Shown here: positions 1-44,100 of the stretch, piece by piece
How the letters are laid out: the number at the start of each line of letters is the position of its first letter
Position numbering within the stretch: position 1 is the first letter of the stretch
NCBI GenBank assembly: GCA_013400115.1
Contig: VXBP01005059.1
Span: 50,355 to 114,354, forward strand
Length of the DNA: 64,000 nucleotides
Reading direction: 5' to 3'
Origin: Rhinopomastus cyanomelas
Taxonomy: Eukaryota > Chordata > Aves > Bucerotiformes > Rhinopomastidae
The notes under the pieces: model-generated
Seen by the model: the letters and a program-made list of their open reading frames with translations, nothing else
The model's database searches: none
What the model was told of the DNA's origin: nothing
Position numbers and translations under genes: made by a program

Positions 1-94
1 AAGTGTCAGCTTCTGAGAAAACCAAACCACAACCACCAAAACCTTCCAAACAGGAAGCCCTTAGCACCTCAGATCAAGGGATAAACAGTCGGCC

Positions 95-2735
95 TTATTA
101 AACCAACAAACCAAGTTTATTTATAGAAGTCTGTACAATTGTGATGAACTATGCTAGAACACCAACGAAACAAAGCAAACAAAGCTCTCCCTCTCCAAGG
201 AGCGGGAGATAGAGTAACTCACCTTGACATGCACTTAAAGGAAAAAGATTACAGCTCTCATACACAGCTCTCTTAAGTATTCCAGAGAATTTGCTTGACG
301 TGTTTCTCTCAGTAAGAGGTTTGCATGACAATTTACCAAGTGCTGCCTCTCTTAAAAACAGTGTTTCAGCAGAATCCAGAGACTTGGAGAGGGCGAGTGG
401 CAGTTTCACAGTTTCAGATAACTACCTCATATCCACCATTTGGATCTGCAGCCTAATCTCGCTGCACCTCCTGTTTTGGTTGAGTTACCGACAACACCTA
501 TGCCTGAGTCTCATTAACGTTTTGGCTGTGGCACAGACTACTCTTGTGCTGTGAAACGCAGAAGTTGCCTAAGCCCACTTGATATTAAAAATACTGAATC
601 TGAGATAAAACTTTTACGACTTGTGACTGTGCTTCAGAATTCTGAGGCATTTGCAAGGAAAAAATCAGTTCCCGAGTTGCTTGATTTGGCAACGAGTTCT
701 GCAAAGCGCTGAGGAACACACACTCTGACCATCTGCCATGGCAAAACACATGTAGAACTTGGGGGGTTTTTTATTACAAATCTGTAATCCCATGGAAGCT
801 GCCGAAAAAACAATCAGATCCTATCAAATGCATATCTACAGAGTGAATCACAATGTCTCCTATGAAGCTGTCGTGGTAATTCCATAAATTCATTCTTAAA
901 AAGTACATGGATGTGGGTGCCTACTGCAGCTCCAGCAGCTGCCAGAACAGGCCATCAAATAAAGCACTCTCTGATGACACATTTACAGAATAACCCACGT
1001 GTGTCCCACAACCGTGGGCTATTCGGTAAACAGGCGTCAAAGTATCTCCCATTGCTTACAGGGTAACAAGAGCTGCTTCATAGGTTGGTTTTGTTTATAC
1101 AGAGTTCATGGTATCAATCTGCACACAATTACATGATGTTTCGTTAAAGCTACTGTTAAAAAAAAGGAAGAGAAAGTTAAATAAGAACTAGATTAAAATT
1201 TCATTAAGAATCCAACAAGGAGGTATCAAACACAGGTTTAATGCAACCGGTGTGTGATTTCAGAAAAACAGTAATGCTCTGACGAGAAGAGCATCAGCAT
1301 TTTCCCTCTTTGGGTCCCCCGGAAACATTCCTATCCAGTTCAGTGCTGAAGTGATTCTGTACGTACTGGCCTGAGTAGGAACACGCACGTGCACACACGC
1401 TTTCCTGAACAAGGGCCTCCAACCTTTCAGACTTCTAATTCTCTTTTAATTTAGTTCTTAACTCCATTTATTCAGTTGTAACGTCTTTGTTAAAGGTCAC
1501 TTCTATTTACACTTGGATTCTTTTGTTTATTTATTATCTTTTTACACCTGAGCGATAATTTAGCTGTCACCTTGTGTCCAGTCACTCATTCCACAGAGCC
1601 ATTTGAGTCTTGTGCTGGAGTCACGCTCTCCTTGTACCAGTTTGCATGTGAAAATCATCTGTCAGCCACCTCTCGCACAGCCACCACTGTCCTTATCCTT
1701 ACCGTGTCCTTCCACGCAAAGTGATTTTCATTCTTTAATTGTTTGTTTAGAGAAGCCCTGTTTGAGCAGTTCACAAAGCAAGAAAATGAGGTGAGCTGGA
1801 GCCCAGTGAACACGCAATGGCTTGTCACGCATTACTGGAGGCCTGGAGAAGAAAAACCCAACCAACGAGCAAGCACGGTCATCCCAGAAAAAACCTACTC
1901 CACTCAGTTACAGCTAGAGACTCTGAAAGCGCTATCGGAGACAAGTCCAACATCAAGAGTTGTGCACCTCTCTCACCAGTTAAGCACAAGTAAGAAAAGG
2001 CAAGGTGAAGTTAAACAGCTACATCAGCCAAGCCGTTTTAGTAAGAAGAATCACATTTAATGAGTTTCTTTCTTGCACTTTCAGATGCTCAAGTACAGCT
2101 GGTAGAAATTCAAAACAGCCGTCAAGAACTGTGGCAGACGGATACAAAGAGTACTGCAGCTTAAAAATGATAAAAAACACCTGAAAAAAAGTCACACAAT
2201 CCTCCCAAAAAATTTACACTTTGAACCTAAGCCAGTTTTTGAAGATTCCCTTCTCCAAAGCTTGGATGAAGGAGGAAGAAGAAGAGGAAGAAAGTGCAGA
2301 TGACCTTCCAGCCACAAAGGTCTTGCGCCAATGGTTATTCCCCGTGCCTGCGGTGGTAGGTAAAGGGAGATCACCAAGTGCTGATTCTGCAACCACCACG
2401 AGATTCCTACGGAAATCCATACCTCAGGCTAATACTGAACACAGAGTGGACCAACGAGCTGCATCAACAAAATAAAAACAAATTCAAACTAAAAGAAACG
2501 GGGAAACCCCAAATAGCACAGATCCACATTTGTGAGGGGGCAGGAGGAAAGGGCAAGAAGGAGGTCTATACAGTAAATAGTTGAATGGTATATGTTACAG
2601 ATGACTGGCAGTTTTAAAGAGTCTCTTCCCAGCTCCAGTGCTGCTCCAACCCAGAAGGGAGAACTGAAAAGGGAGGAAGAAAAGGTAGACATTGTCATGG
2701 AGCATGCAGGATCAGAAGCAGCAGAGTGGGTGTGC
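95..2735 (-). other. RTF1: RTF1 3' untranslated region (inferred extent)
   Basis: The 2.6 kb after the RTF1 stop codon contains no recognisable CR1 fragment, unlike almost every intron here, and no convincing open frame. This fits a long terminal 3'UTR. The distal end is set by an AATAAA on the minus strand at 116-121 followed by a GT-rich stretch at about 6-52. Other AATAAA-like hexamers around 1.46-1.54 kb could give shorter forms. The extent is inferred. Confidence 0.5.
116..121 (-). terminator. Candidate RTF1 polyadenylation signal AATAAA
   Basis: TTTATT on the plus strand reads AATAAA on the RTF1 strand. About 65-110 bases further downstream in transcription the minus strand is GT-rich (TTGGTGGTTGTGGTTTGG), as expected of a downstream element. 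Confidence 0.5.
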
Positions 2736-35331
<32,596 letters not shown>

Positions 35332-35440
35332 GGCGGAGCCGGCTCTCGCCCTCCTCCCCGCCGGGGGCGGCGGCGCGGCGCTCACAGCGGCCCGGCCCGG
35401 CCTGCCCCGCGCCGCCCGCCCGCCACCACACAAAGGGCAC

Positions 35441-35452
35441 TGCGCATGCGCT
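35441..35452. promoter_or_regulatory. NRF-1-type palindromic site
   Basis: TGCGCATGCGCT matches the NRF-1 consensus YGCGCAYGCGCR at every position. It lies 110 bp upstream of the RTF1 start, inside the shared CpG island. NRF-1 is a known activator of nuclear genes for mitochondrial proteins, which fits divergent NDUFAF1. Confidence 0.7.
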
Positions 35453-35639
35453 TGGCCAGGCGGGGCCTGCGGGCAGGGCACAGACGTTGTTGGGCACTGA
35501 GGGAGCGTTTTGGTTGCGCCTGTCCTCACGTCGCAGGCGGGATTACCGCCGTGTCGGGTGGTCACCGGTCCGTCGGCGCGGTCCTAACAGACTCTTCTCC
35601 CCAACCGTAGAGTCGTCTGCGAGTGAGCGACTCGGCACT

Positions 35640-35865
35640 GAGTCCGCGCTGATGGTGGGTGGGCCGGCGGAACCGGAGCGGCGCGGTTCGTGTTCCCTGC
35701 CGGGCCCGGAAGCGGGGGGCCAATCTGGTGCTGGTGGGGAGGTGCGGTGCGACTGTTGGCTGCGGGTGACCGCGTTGCCGGGGCAACCGCGCAGTCGACG
35801 TCTCCAGTCGATTTCGGTTACGGCCCAGTTGGCCCCGCGTTTGCAGCAGGGGGCCCCGAGATTCC
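35640..35865 (+). other. NDUFAF1: Candidate non-coding first exon of NDUFAF1
   Basis: The NDUFAF1 start codon lies in an exon with a good acceptor (pyrimidine run then AAAG) ending at 38081, so an upstream non-coding exon is needed. The best donor in the CpG island is GTAAGT at 35866-35871. The 5' end of this exon is arbitrary. No transcript evidence is available, so this is inference. Confidence 0.35.
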
Positions 35866-36300
35866 GTAAGTGTTGCGCGGTGTGGCGGGTACAGTGCTGC
35901 GTGGGGACGAACGCGGGACACAAGGTCATTCCAGTCCCTCATCCTTTCCTCGGTGCTAAGAGGGAACGAGGGCGGGTCGGTGCGGAGTGGGGCCCGGCTG
36001 CTCGCTGCCTGTGCGGGTTTGGCCGATGCCGGGCTTGTCTCGGGGATGGGAATGATAGAGTCGCTGCTCCTTCCTTGGGGAAGTCTTGAGTGTCTCCGCG
36101 GGGACTGAAACCCTGTGCAAGTGGATTTCTGCCTCAGAAACTTGGGACTTAGTGAAGTGAGACAGTGGGGATTCCTGCAGTGCGGGCCTGGCCCGGGGGG
36201 CAGCAGTGACCTGAAGCGGGAGAATAGCGGTAGTGAATTCTGTCTTGAGGAAAGAAGTGGATGTGCCATGGGGCACAAAGGCCAGCAGTAGTGTGGCCAG

Positions 36301-36564
36301 TGTTATGAGTAAATTGACCTAAAACAGGTTTGTCTTAACCAATTATAATAATTTATTAAATAGGAACAAGCAAACAGCGCTTTTAGGGTTAAAGGGTAGC
36401 GCTGGGTGCAGGAGGAGGAGTCACCAGGCTTCGCTCTCTCACTCCCCACACACCCAAAACGATTCAAGCCCTCCCCTTTTATATCCATGTCATTGGTCAG
36501 TTTAAACGGAGCGCGGACTCCTCGCTGTCACTAGGTTGGGCTAGTTTCAATGAGCTCGGGCTTC
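36301..36564 (-). mobile_element. Truncated inverted LTR, same family as the solo LTR at 37104
   Basis: Begins TGTTAT, the reverse complement of the LTR 3' end, and matches the reverse complement of about the 3' half of the 37104-37613 element, including its AATAAA (TTTATT at 36352-36357). It lacks about 10 bp next to the TATA region present in the other copies. Homology stops at 36564, where CR1 sequence starts, so the U3 5' part is missing. Confidence 0.75.
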
Positions 36565-36650
36565 AGGTGGGGGTTGGGCTCTTCTCCCAGGCAACCAGTG
36601 CAAGGACCAGAGGGCACGGCCTGAAACTGTCAGGGTAGGGTTAGGTTGGG
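36565..36650 (+). repeat. CR1, part upstream of the LTR
   Basis: GGTTGGGCTCTTCTCCCAGG to GGGTTAGGTTGGG; it is repeated at 37055-37103 and continues after the LTR. Confidence 0.8.
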
Positions 36651-37053
36651 TGTTATATGTATATAAGTGATTCATATTAACATGTAAATAGTTCCTGTAG
36701 TTTATCTGATTTATTTTTTTGGGGGGGAAAAATGTTGTTGTATTTATTATTTAAGTTTTCTTTGCCACGGTTGGGGTATGTAGTTCGGTAAGGCATCTTC
36801 TGAGACACCTACGGAGAGCAAGGACCCCACGCTATAACGGAAGGACCCCGGAAACGGTGAGAAGCCCGCGGGACTCTGGAAACGACGAGAAGCCCGAGCT
36901 CGTTGAAACTGCCCAACCTAGTGACAGCGAGGAGTCCGCGCTCCGTTTGAACTGACCAATGACGGACCATATATGGATATAAAAGGGGAGGGCTTGAATC
37001 GTTTTGGGTGTGTGGGGGGAGTGAGAGAGCGAAGCCTGGTGACTCCTCCTCCT
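36651..37053 (+). mobile_element. Partial LTR copy ending at a single N
   Basis: Starts TGTTAT after the same CR1 flank as the complete LTR and is nearly identical to it. The differences seen include a G-run length change and one C/T. It ends abruptly at the N at 37054, so it may be a duplicated contig end and not a real second copy. Confidence 0.7.
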
Positions 37054-37054
37054 N
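37054..37054. other. Single N at a duplication junction
   Basis: The 452 bp before it (36602-37053) and the 450 bp after it (37055-37504) are near-identical, which suggests two contig ends joined without merging. Confidence 0.8.
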
Positions 37055-37103
37055 AAGGACCAGAGGGCACGGCCTGAAACTGTCAGGGTAGGGTTAGGTT
37101 GGG

Positions 37104-37613
37104 TGTTATATGTATATAAGTGATTCATATTAACATGTAAATAGTTCCTGTAGTTTATCTGATTTATTTTTTTGGGGGGGAAAAATGTTGTTGTATTTAT
37201 TATTTAAGTTTTCTTTGCCACGGTTGGGGTATGTAGTTCGGTAAGGCATCTTCTGAGACACCTACGGAGAGCAAGGACCCCACGCTATAACGGAAGGACC
37301 CCGGAAACGGTGAGAAGCCCGCGGGACTCTGGAAACGACGAGAAGCCCGAGCTCGTTGAAACTGCCCAACCTAGTGACAGCGAGGAGTCCGCGCTCCGTT
37401 TGAACTGACCAATGACGGACCATATATGGATATAAAAGGGGAGGGCTTGAATCGTTTTGGGTGTGTGGGGAGTGAGAGAGCGAAGCTTGGTGACTCCTCC
37501 TCCTGCACCCAGCGCTACCCTTTAACCCTAAAAGCGCTGTTTGCTTGTTCCTATTTAATAAATTATTATAAATGGTTAAGACAAACCTGTTTTAGGTCAA
37601 TTTACTCATAACA
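37104..37613 (+). mobile_element. Solo LTR of an endogenous retrovirus, 510 bp
   Basis: Starts TGTTAT and ends ATAACA, a perfect 6-bp terminal inverted repeat. It is flanked by the 5-bp target duplication TTGGG (37099-37103 and 37614-37618). Internal signals are a CCAAT, a TATA motif (GGATATAAAAGG near 37430) and AATAAA at 37557-37562. It is inserted in a plus-oriented CR1 whose sequence resumes after the duplication (GATGTTAGGAAGCC). No internal retroviral genes are present. Confidence 0.85.
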
Positions 37614-37815
37614 TTGGGGATGTTAGGAAGCCCTTTCTCATGGGAAGGGTGATCAGACCCTGGAATGGACTGCCCAGGGCAGTGGTGGAGTTCCCATCTT
37701 TGGAGGTGTTGAAGGCCAGCCTGGCTGTGTCCCTTGGTGCCCTGATCTGGCCAATGTGTTGATGTTAGGTCCTGGGCTGGGGTGGCTGAGCTCAGAGAGC
37801 TTTTCCAGCCTCAGT
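37614..37815 (+). repeat. CR1, part downstream of the LTR
   Basis: GATGTTAGGAAGCCCTTTC through CTGAGCTCAGAGAGC. Confidence 0.85.
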
Positions 37816-37894
37816 AAACTAGGATTTCTGTACTGCAAGAAAAAGCAGGTAGACTCTGCAGCCATATGGCCAGAAGATCTCATCTGAGAGTCAT

Positions 37895-37998
37895 TTCCAG
37901 TGGCTGTGGTGCTGGTGTCTGATAAGACAGTGGGAGTTGTTGTTGGACTTAGTGATCTGGGAGGTCCTTTCCAACTAGGACTATTCTATGATTCTGAA
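37895..37998 (+). repeat. CR1 3'-end fragment
   Basis: GATCTGGGAGGTCCTTTCCAAC and TATTCTATGATTCTG. Confidence 0.8.
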
Positions 37999-38174
37999 GT
38001 GTCTGTTTAAAAACTGCAGACCATTTTGCAAGTGTCCTGTGTGTAGTTTTGGGTTTATGTTTTTTCTCTTTTTCATTAAAGGTGGCCATAAGTGACAGTC
38101 AACTAAAGAAGTTCTAGAGGCTGCCCTTGTCTAATTAATTTCCTGCGGGAAGCAAATCCTTCATGTTTACCAAC

Positions 38175-41100
38175 ATGGCTCTGACTGCTGTGTTTCTGAA
38201 GAGCTCTTACTTTCCTGGAACCTGCTACAAGCATAGAGCCCTGCACCCCTTGCTTGGACCTCTCCTCAGCAGTCTCATGTCCAGATTGTACAGCAGCTAC
38301 AGGAGGCCGGGGTCACAGCCTGAGAAAAAACTGCCCTGGGAAAATGTTGATTTGAGTTTGAAGAAGAGCTTTGATGTCTTAAAGACTCAGCTAAACCTGC
38401 TAAAGAAGGAGACTGACGAGTACTTAATAGGACCTGGAGGCCGTACACTCAGTCACTACATGCTGGAACAAACCAGGGTGCTGTGGGAGTTTCGAAGCCA
38501 GGAAGATTTAAACAAATGGATTGTTTCCTCTGATGTGGAGATCGGAGGGAAGAGTGAAGTACACCTCAAGCTATGTAGGAATAACCAGGGTGCTCTGCTG
38601 TATGGGACCCTCAATACAGAGGTACCTCGTGATGGGGAGACAAAGTACAGTGGCTATTGTAGTATGAGATCTAAACCGCTGCTGGTGAGTACAGTTCCAT
38701 GTCTGCATAGCTGTTGCTGCTCGCTCAGAGAATCTTTTTCTGTAATCCCAGTAGCAACAGAGGACTGTTGGTTTTTGCAGTTGAAACTAATCCCTGCAGG
38801 ATACTCCTCCAGGAAATCTAGGTGCTACACAGATCATTAGGGGTTGGAAGTGACCTCCTGGGGTCATTGAGTCCAACCACTCTGCTTGAGCAGGACCATA
38901 GAACCTGGGACAGGTAACACAGGAACATATCCAGACAGGTCTGGAAAGTCTCCAGAAAAGAAGATTCCACAACCCCCCTGGGCAGCCCATTCCAGTGCTC
39001 TGTAACCCTTACAGTAAAGAAGTTCTTTCTCATGTTGAGGTAGAACTTCCCTGTGCTCCAGCTGACACCTATTAATTGTGTGGGAGAGCCACAAAAGGAC
39101 CATCTAGCCATGATCAATGTGATCAAGTGAAAGCCATTTATTAGTTCTCAGGCTGTCCCTTACATACAGTCTCTCCCTGCACGTGATCCCGCAAGTTATA
39201 ACAACAGGTAGTGGTACCTTGCTCACGGGACAGTCACGCCTTCTAGCTGGCTTCCCAATTGGTCCTTCCTCAGGTCTGGCTGGTGGGCAGGCAGAGCTTC
39301 CCCTGCTCTGCACCCAGGTGCCCCATCCTTGTTTCTTGCAGCCTTCTTGGTTCTCTCGTCTCCATGGCACCTGGTTCTTCTCTGCCAGCTAGCAGCATTC
39401 CTTAGCTATAATGTCTTAGGCCTGAAACAGCGTCCACTACCACAGACACCCATTGCCCTTTGTCCTATCCCAGGGTGCAAGTGAGAAGAGATTGTCTCTT
39501 TATTCTTGACACCCAGCCTTAATGGATTTATAGATAGTGATTAAATCTCCCTCTCTCTCCAGGCTGCTGTATTCTTTTACCTTTAGAGATTTATGAAGAT
39601 TGAGACTGACTCTTAAAATGTCTGAGGATGCTGAGATTTTGGAGGCTGGACACCCACTGCAATGTCAAAAGAAGGTGTTCTGGACATTTCGTCGCAGTTC
39701 AGTGTAGGAGCAGTGTGACCAAACTGTGTGTCTGTATCTAGTGTGAGGTTTTTCTCTGATCTGTGGTTGGGGAGTGAATTAAAATGCCTTGCTGCCTTTC
39801 TTCCCCAAATTCAGTCAGTTGTTTCACTGCCTGCAGACCAGTCAGTGGGTTTGTTAAACCCTCCATTTGTGTTTGACACTTCAGCTAAAAGCTCTTGGTT
39901 GAAACAGAGTTGGAGTCTCTGACCCATGACATTAGTGGAGACCCAGGTGGCATATGTAGGGATCCAGAAAAGGACCCATAATGAAAATTCTGACCTTCCA
40001 TTGCAAACAACAGAGGACTGTTACTTTGATCCTTGCCCTCATTGCTATGTCAAGTAATATCTGCTGTAACAGAGTCAAAACTGGGTTACTCTTTCATGAC
40101 TGTTGTTGATCCTGTTGGATTTCCTCCAGCACTGTATCAGAGCCGACAGACTGCACTGTTACCACTGTGAGGCCTCATCCTTTAATTACAAACCACAGCC
40201 TCTTAAGTGTGAGGTCAGACTCCATCCTAGCACCAAATTCTCTGCCAGGCAGGTACCCTGCTGCTGTAGCAATGGATCATAGAATCATAAGGGATTGGAA
40301 GGGACCTTGAAAGATCATCTAGTCCAATCCCCCTGCCAGAGCAGGCTCACCTGACTGGAGAAGCTGTGGAATCAGAGTCACTCAGGGTAGGAAGGAACCA
40401 TCATCCAGTTCCAACACCCCCAGNNNNNNNNNNNNNNNNNNNNNNNNNNNNNNNNNNNNNNNNNNNNNNNNNNNNNNNNNNNNNNNNNNNNNNNNNNNNN
40501 NNNNNNNNNNNNNNNNNNNNNNNNNNNNNNNNNNNNNNNNNNNNNNNNNNNNNNNNNNNNNNNNNNNNNNNNNNNNNNNNNNNNNNNNNNNNNNNNNNNN
40601 NNNNNNNNNNNNNNNNNNNNNNNNNNNNNNNNNNNNNNNNNNNNNNNNNNNNNNNNNNNNNNGCCCAGCCTGTATTTGTGCTTAGGATTGCCTTGACCCA
40701 GATGCAGGACCTTACACTTGGTCTTGTTGAACCCCATCAGGTTGGCTTGTGTCCAGCCTGTCCAGGTCCCTCTGGATGGCATCCCTGCCCTCCAGCATGT
40801 CTGCTGCACCACACAGCTTGGTGTCGTCAGCAAACTTGCTGAGGGTGCACTCAGTGCCTCTGTCCATGTCACTGACAAAGATGTTGAACAAGAACTGGTC
40901 CCAGGACTGATCCCCGAGGGACATCATCAGTGCCTTCATAATGAAATTGCAGTGGTCATCCAGCCTCCAGAGTCTTGGTGTGCACAAACGTTTTGAGAGT
41001 CCATCTTGATCTTCATATGTCTCTAAACTCCAGGAATCTTGACAGCTTCTCCAAGCAAACAAGGATGAATTACCAGACCTTGACAGGTCCTCCCACTGGA

Positions 41101-44100
41101 AATTTGCTTCAGCAACAATAACACTTCTCTCAGCAGCAGCCACACAGCTCCTGACAGACACCAAGGTGGAGGAGAGAAGAAACTGGAAGTCATTGGGGGT
41201 GGTGAAGAAGGGGAAGTGGAGGGGACAGACACCTTTCTTTTCAGTGTTTTAAACTCAAGTTTTTCTGCAGCAAACAAATCAAACTTCAGAGATTTTGCTC
41301 AGGCGTTAGAGCACCATTATTGAGGAGGTCTCACTGCGATGGTGTTTTGTAGGGATCTTTTGCTAGGAAGAAGTATTATGACTGGTCCAACTTCAACTGC
41401 CTGTATCTGCGTGTCCGTGGTGATGGCAGACCTTGGATGGTGAACATCTACACAGACCCTTACTTCTCTCATCATAAGGATGACCTCTACAACTACTTCA
41501 TGTTCACCCGAGGAGGCCCGTACTGGGAGGAGATAAAGGTGAGAAAGTCCAACCAACAAGTCTGTCCTGAGGTCCTGGCCACATCTCTGAAGGTTCTTTC
41601 AGCAGTCACAATGGGTGGCAGTCAGTGTCCAGCAGTTTCTGTTGTGTGCTGTCACACAGCAGGCACAAACCTGCCTTGGACTTCAAGAGTTTTTTTAGAA
41701 TTGTAAATCACTGGGTTTACAGGGGAAGGGACCCTGTCCCCTGTGAGATTGACACAGCCAGGCTTTGAGTCTGACAAAAGCAAATCAAGGATCTGATCCA
41801 CTGCCTGCTGCTGTTAGCTGCTGCTGGAGTGAAAGAGCAGCTGGCAGTCGTCAGGAGTAAACATCAGGAGAACCCTGTTACCTGTCGTGCAAATGGATAC
41901 AAACTGCTGTAGGATCTGCATCCTGCAGCAGGATTTGCTTCACCTGCTGACCGGCTGGAGTTGGAGCCTCGGAGGAGTCCTTTGTCCTTTATGGCCTTTG
42001 ACTCTAAATAGTTGTGAGAAGGGGAAGTTTTGTCTCTTTTCTGCTGAAACCTGGGTAACTTCTGTCGTTTGCTATTGACAACAGGAAGGCAGATTGCACA
42101 TCCTGCTGGTGCAGAGTGCTTCTTAGTACTGCCTGCCATAGAGCAGCCCCCGTTTCACAGGGGAGTTGGGAGGGTGACAGTCAGTGTTATTACTGTCTGC
42201 ATGTTTCCTTCTCCCCCCAAGCAGCCACTCCTCCTTTTTCCTGTCTCTTCCCAAAGCCCCAGCCCTTTGTCACTCCCACTGCACTGAAAGAAGCATTTAC
42301 TGCTGTCTCAGAGTGCAGTTTTCAGGCTGAAATGCACAGATTGGGTGCAGACAGGCTGTCAATGTGTGTGTGTGTGTGTGTGTTGGGCTTCATTTCTACT
42401 TCATGCTGACGCATTATTGGAAGAAGAGATTCTCAGTGTTAGCAGATGCCTTGTGTGCTGCAGCCTGTAACTGCTGTGTGCTGGCAGGGTAATGACTCTG
42501 CCTGGCTGTGGGTGTCACCACAGATCAGCATGGGCCTGGAGCTGGTTGCAGGTGGTCAGTGAAGAGTTAATGTGACCAGTGTCTGTGTCAGCTCCCTGTA
42601 CCCAGTTAGTGCTGGTGGTACTTCACTAAGGCAGATTGTTTTCTCCTAACTGTTTTTTCGATGCGCTGGTGATATTAACTGCTGGGGTTTTGTGTTTTGT
42701 TTCTATCAGATTCCCTTCTCCAAATTCTTTATTTCCAGTCGAGGAAGAGTCCAGGATGACCAGCACCCTCTCTGGTTAGACAAGGCAAGTTGTATCTGTC
42801 TGAAATGGCCTTCAATAATAGATTGCCATGTGGTAGAGCACTTACAGATCCCTTCATGTTTGTGGGTTTGGAATCGATCCATAACCTTATGAGCTTAAAA
42901 TTGCTCCTCTGGACCCACTCTAGCCCCTCAGTCCCTTGAAGTGAGGAGAGTATAGAGGTGGATTTTTTTTGTTGTTTGGAATGTAGGGTCATTCCAGATG
43001 GAAACAGAACCTCGTTTAAAAACATTTACTGAGAGTTAAAGGGCCAAACCAGTGCTTGCTCTGACCATCGTCTGCCTTGGTTTTGTTCCTTGCTATCTTG
43101 CTATTTCACAGCAAAAATGCCACAGTTGCATTTGCTACAGAGTGCAAGTCCATAACTGTTTTAAAGAAACCTAACAATAGGAGAAGCAAGTGAAGGCACT
43201 TAAAGAAATGTTCTTAAAATGCCTGGATCCTTTACAGTGTTCTATGTTTTCCCAGGAAAGGCAGCTAAGAAGGAATAACAAGCAGGAAATAGCCAATGTG
43301 TTCAGGGCTCACAAAAGGATAGTGTTCAGAGCAGAGTCTAGCTGGCTGCCCTGGTCACCTGTAACAATACCAGTAAAAGAGATGCAGCTTTACAAGCTCT
43401 CCAGGCTTCACAAGCCCAGGGGTATGATTGCTGCTGGGCAAGAGGTAGCATTTAAAGGAGGACATGAGGCAAATGTCAGTGCATTGAATTTATTTAGCTG
43501 TGTCCTGTTTACCACGTGTTAGCTGTGTTTTTAGCCTCAGCCTGCGATTACTCAGCTTTGTCTGACATATCCTGGGCATTATGGTTTCAGACTTGAAGAG
43601 AAGAGCTTGAGGTTGGATGTGAGGAACAAATTCTTTGCAGTGAGGTTGCTGAGATGCTAGGACAGGTTTCCCACGGCCGTTGTGGCTGCCCCACACCTGG
43701 CAGTGTTGAAGGCCAGGTTGTCTGGGGCCCTGCATAACCTGCTCTAGTGAAGGTGTCCCTGCCTGTGGGGGTGGGTGTTGGAACTGGATGATCTTTAAGG
43801 TCCCTACCAACCCTGACCAGTCTATGATTCTGTTATTATTTTGGCACAGGCACACAAGTTCCAAATGAAAGCCCTGGGCACAGCCCAGACCTTGGCTTCT
43901 AGCAGGGCTCAGGGGCAGCCTGTGTTACTAAGTGGCCTGCTGCAGGTGACCCAGCTTGTCCTGAGCCCTGCTGACACTTGAGGTCTCTGAAGAGTGGTTA
44001 GTGACAAGGAAGATTGGATCTTAGGAAGAAGTTCTTTGCTGAGAGAGTGGTTGGGCATGGAACAGGCTGCCCAGGGAGCTGGTGGAGTCAGTGTCTCTGG

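Noticed and set aside
35562..36278. 238-aa minus-strand open frame upstream of RTF1
   Set aside because: It lies in the CpG island, is Arg/Pro/Ser-rich, overlaps other long frames on both strands and resembles no protein I know; it is compositional.
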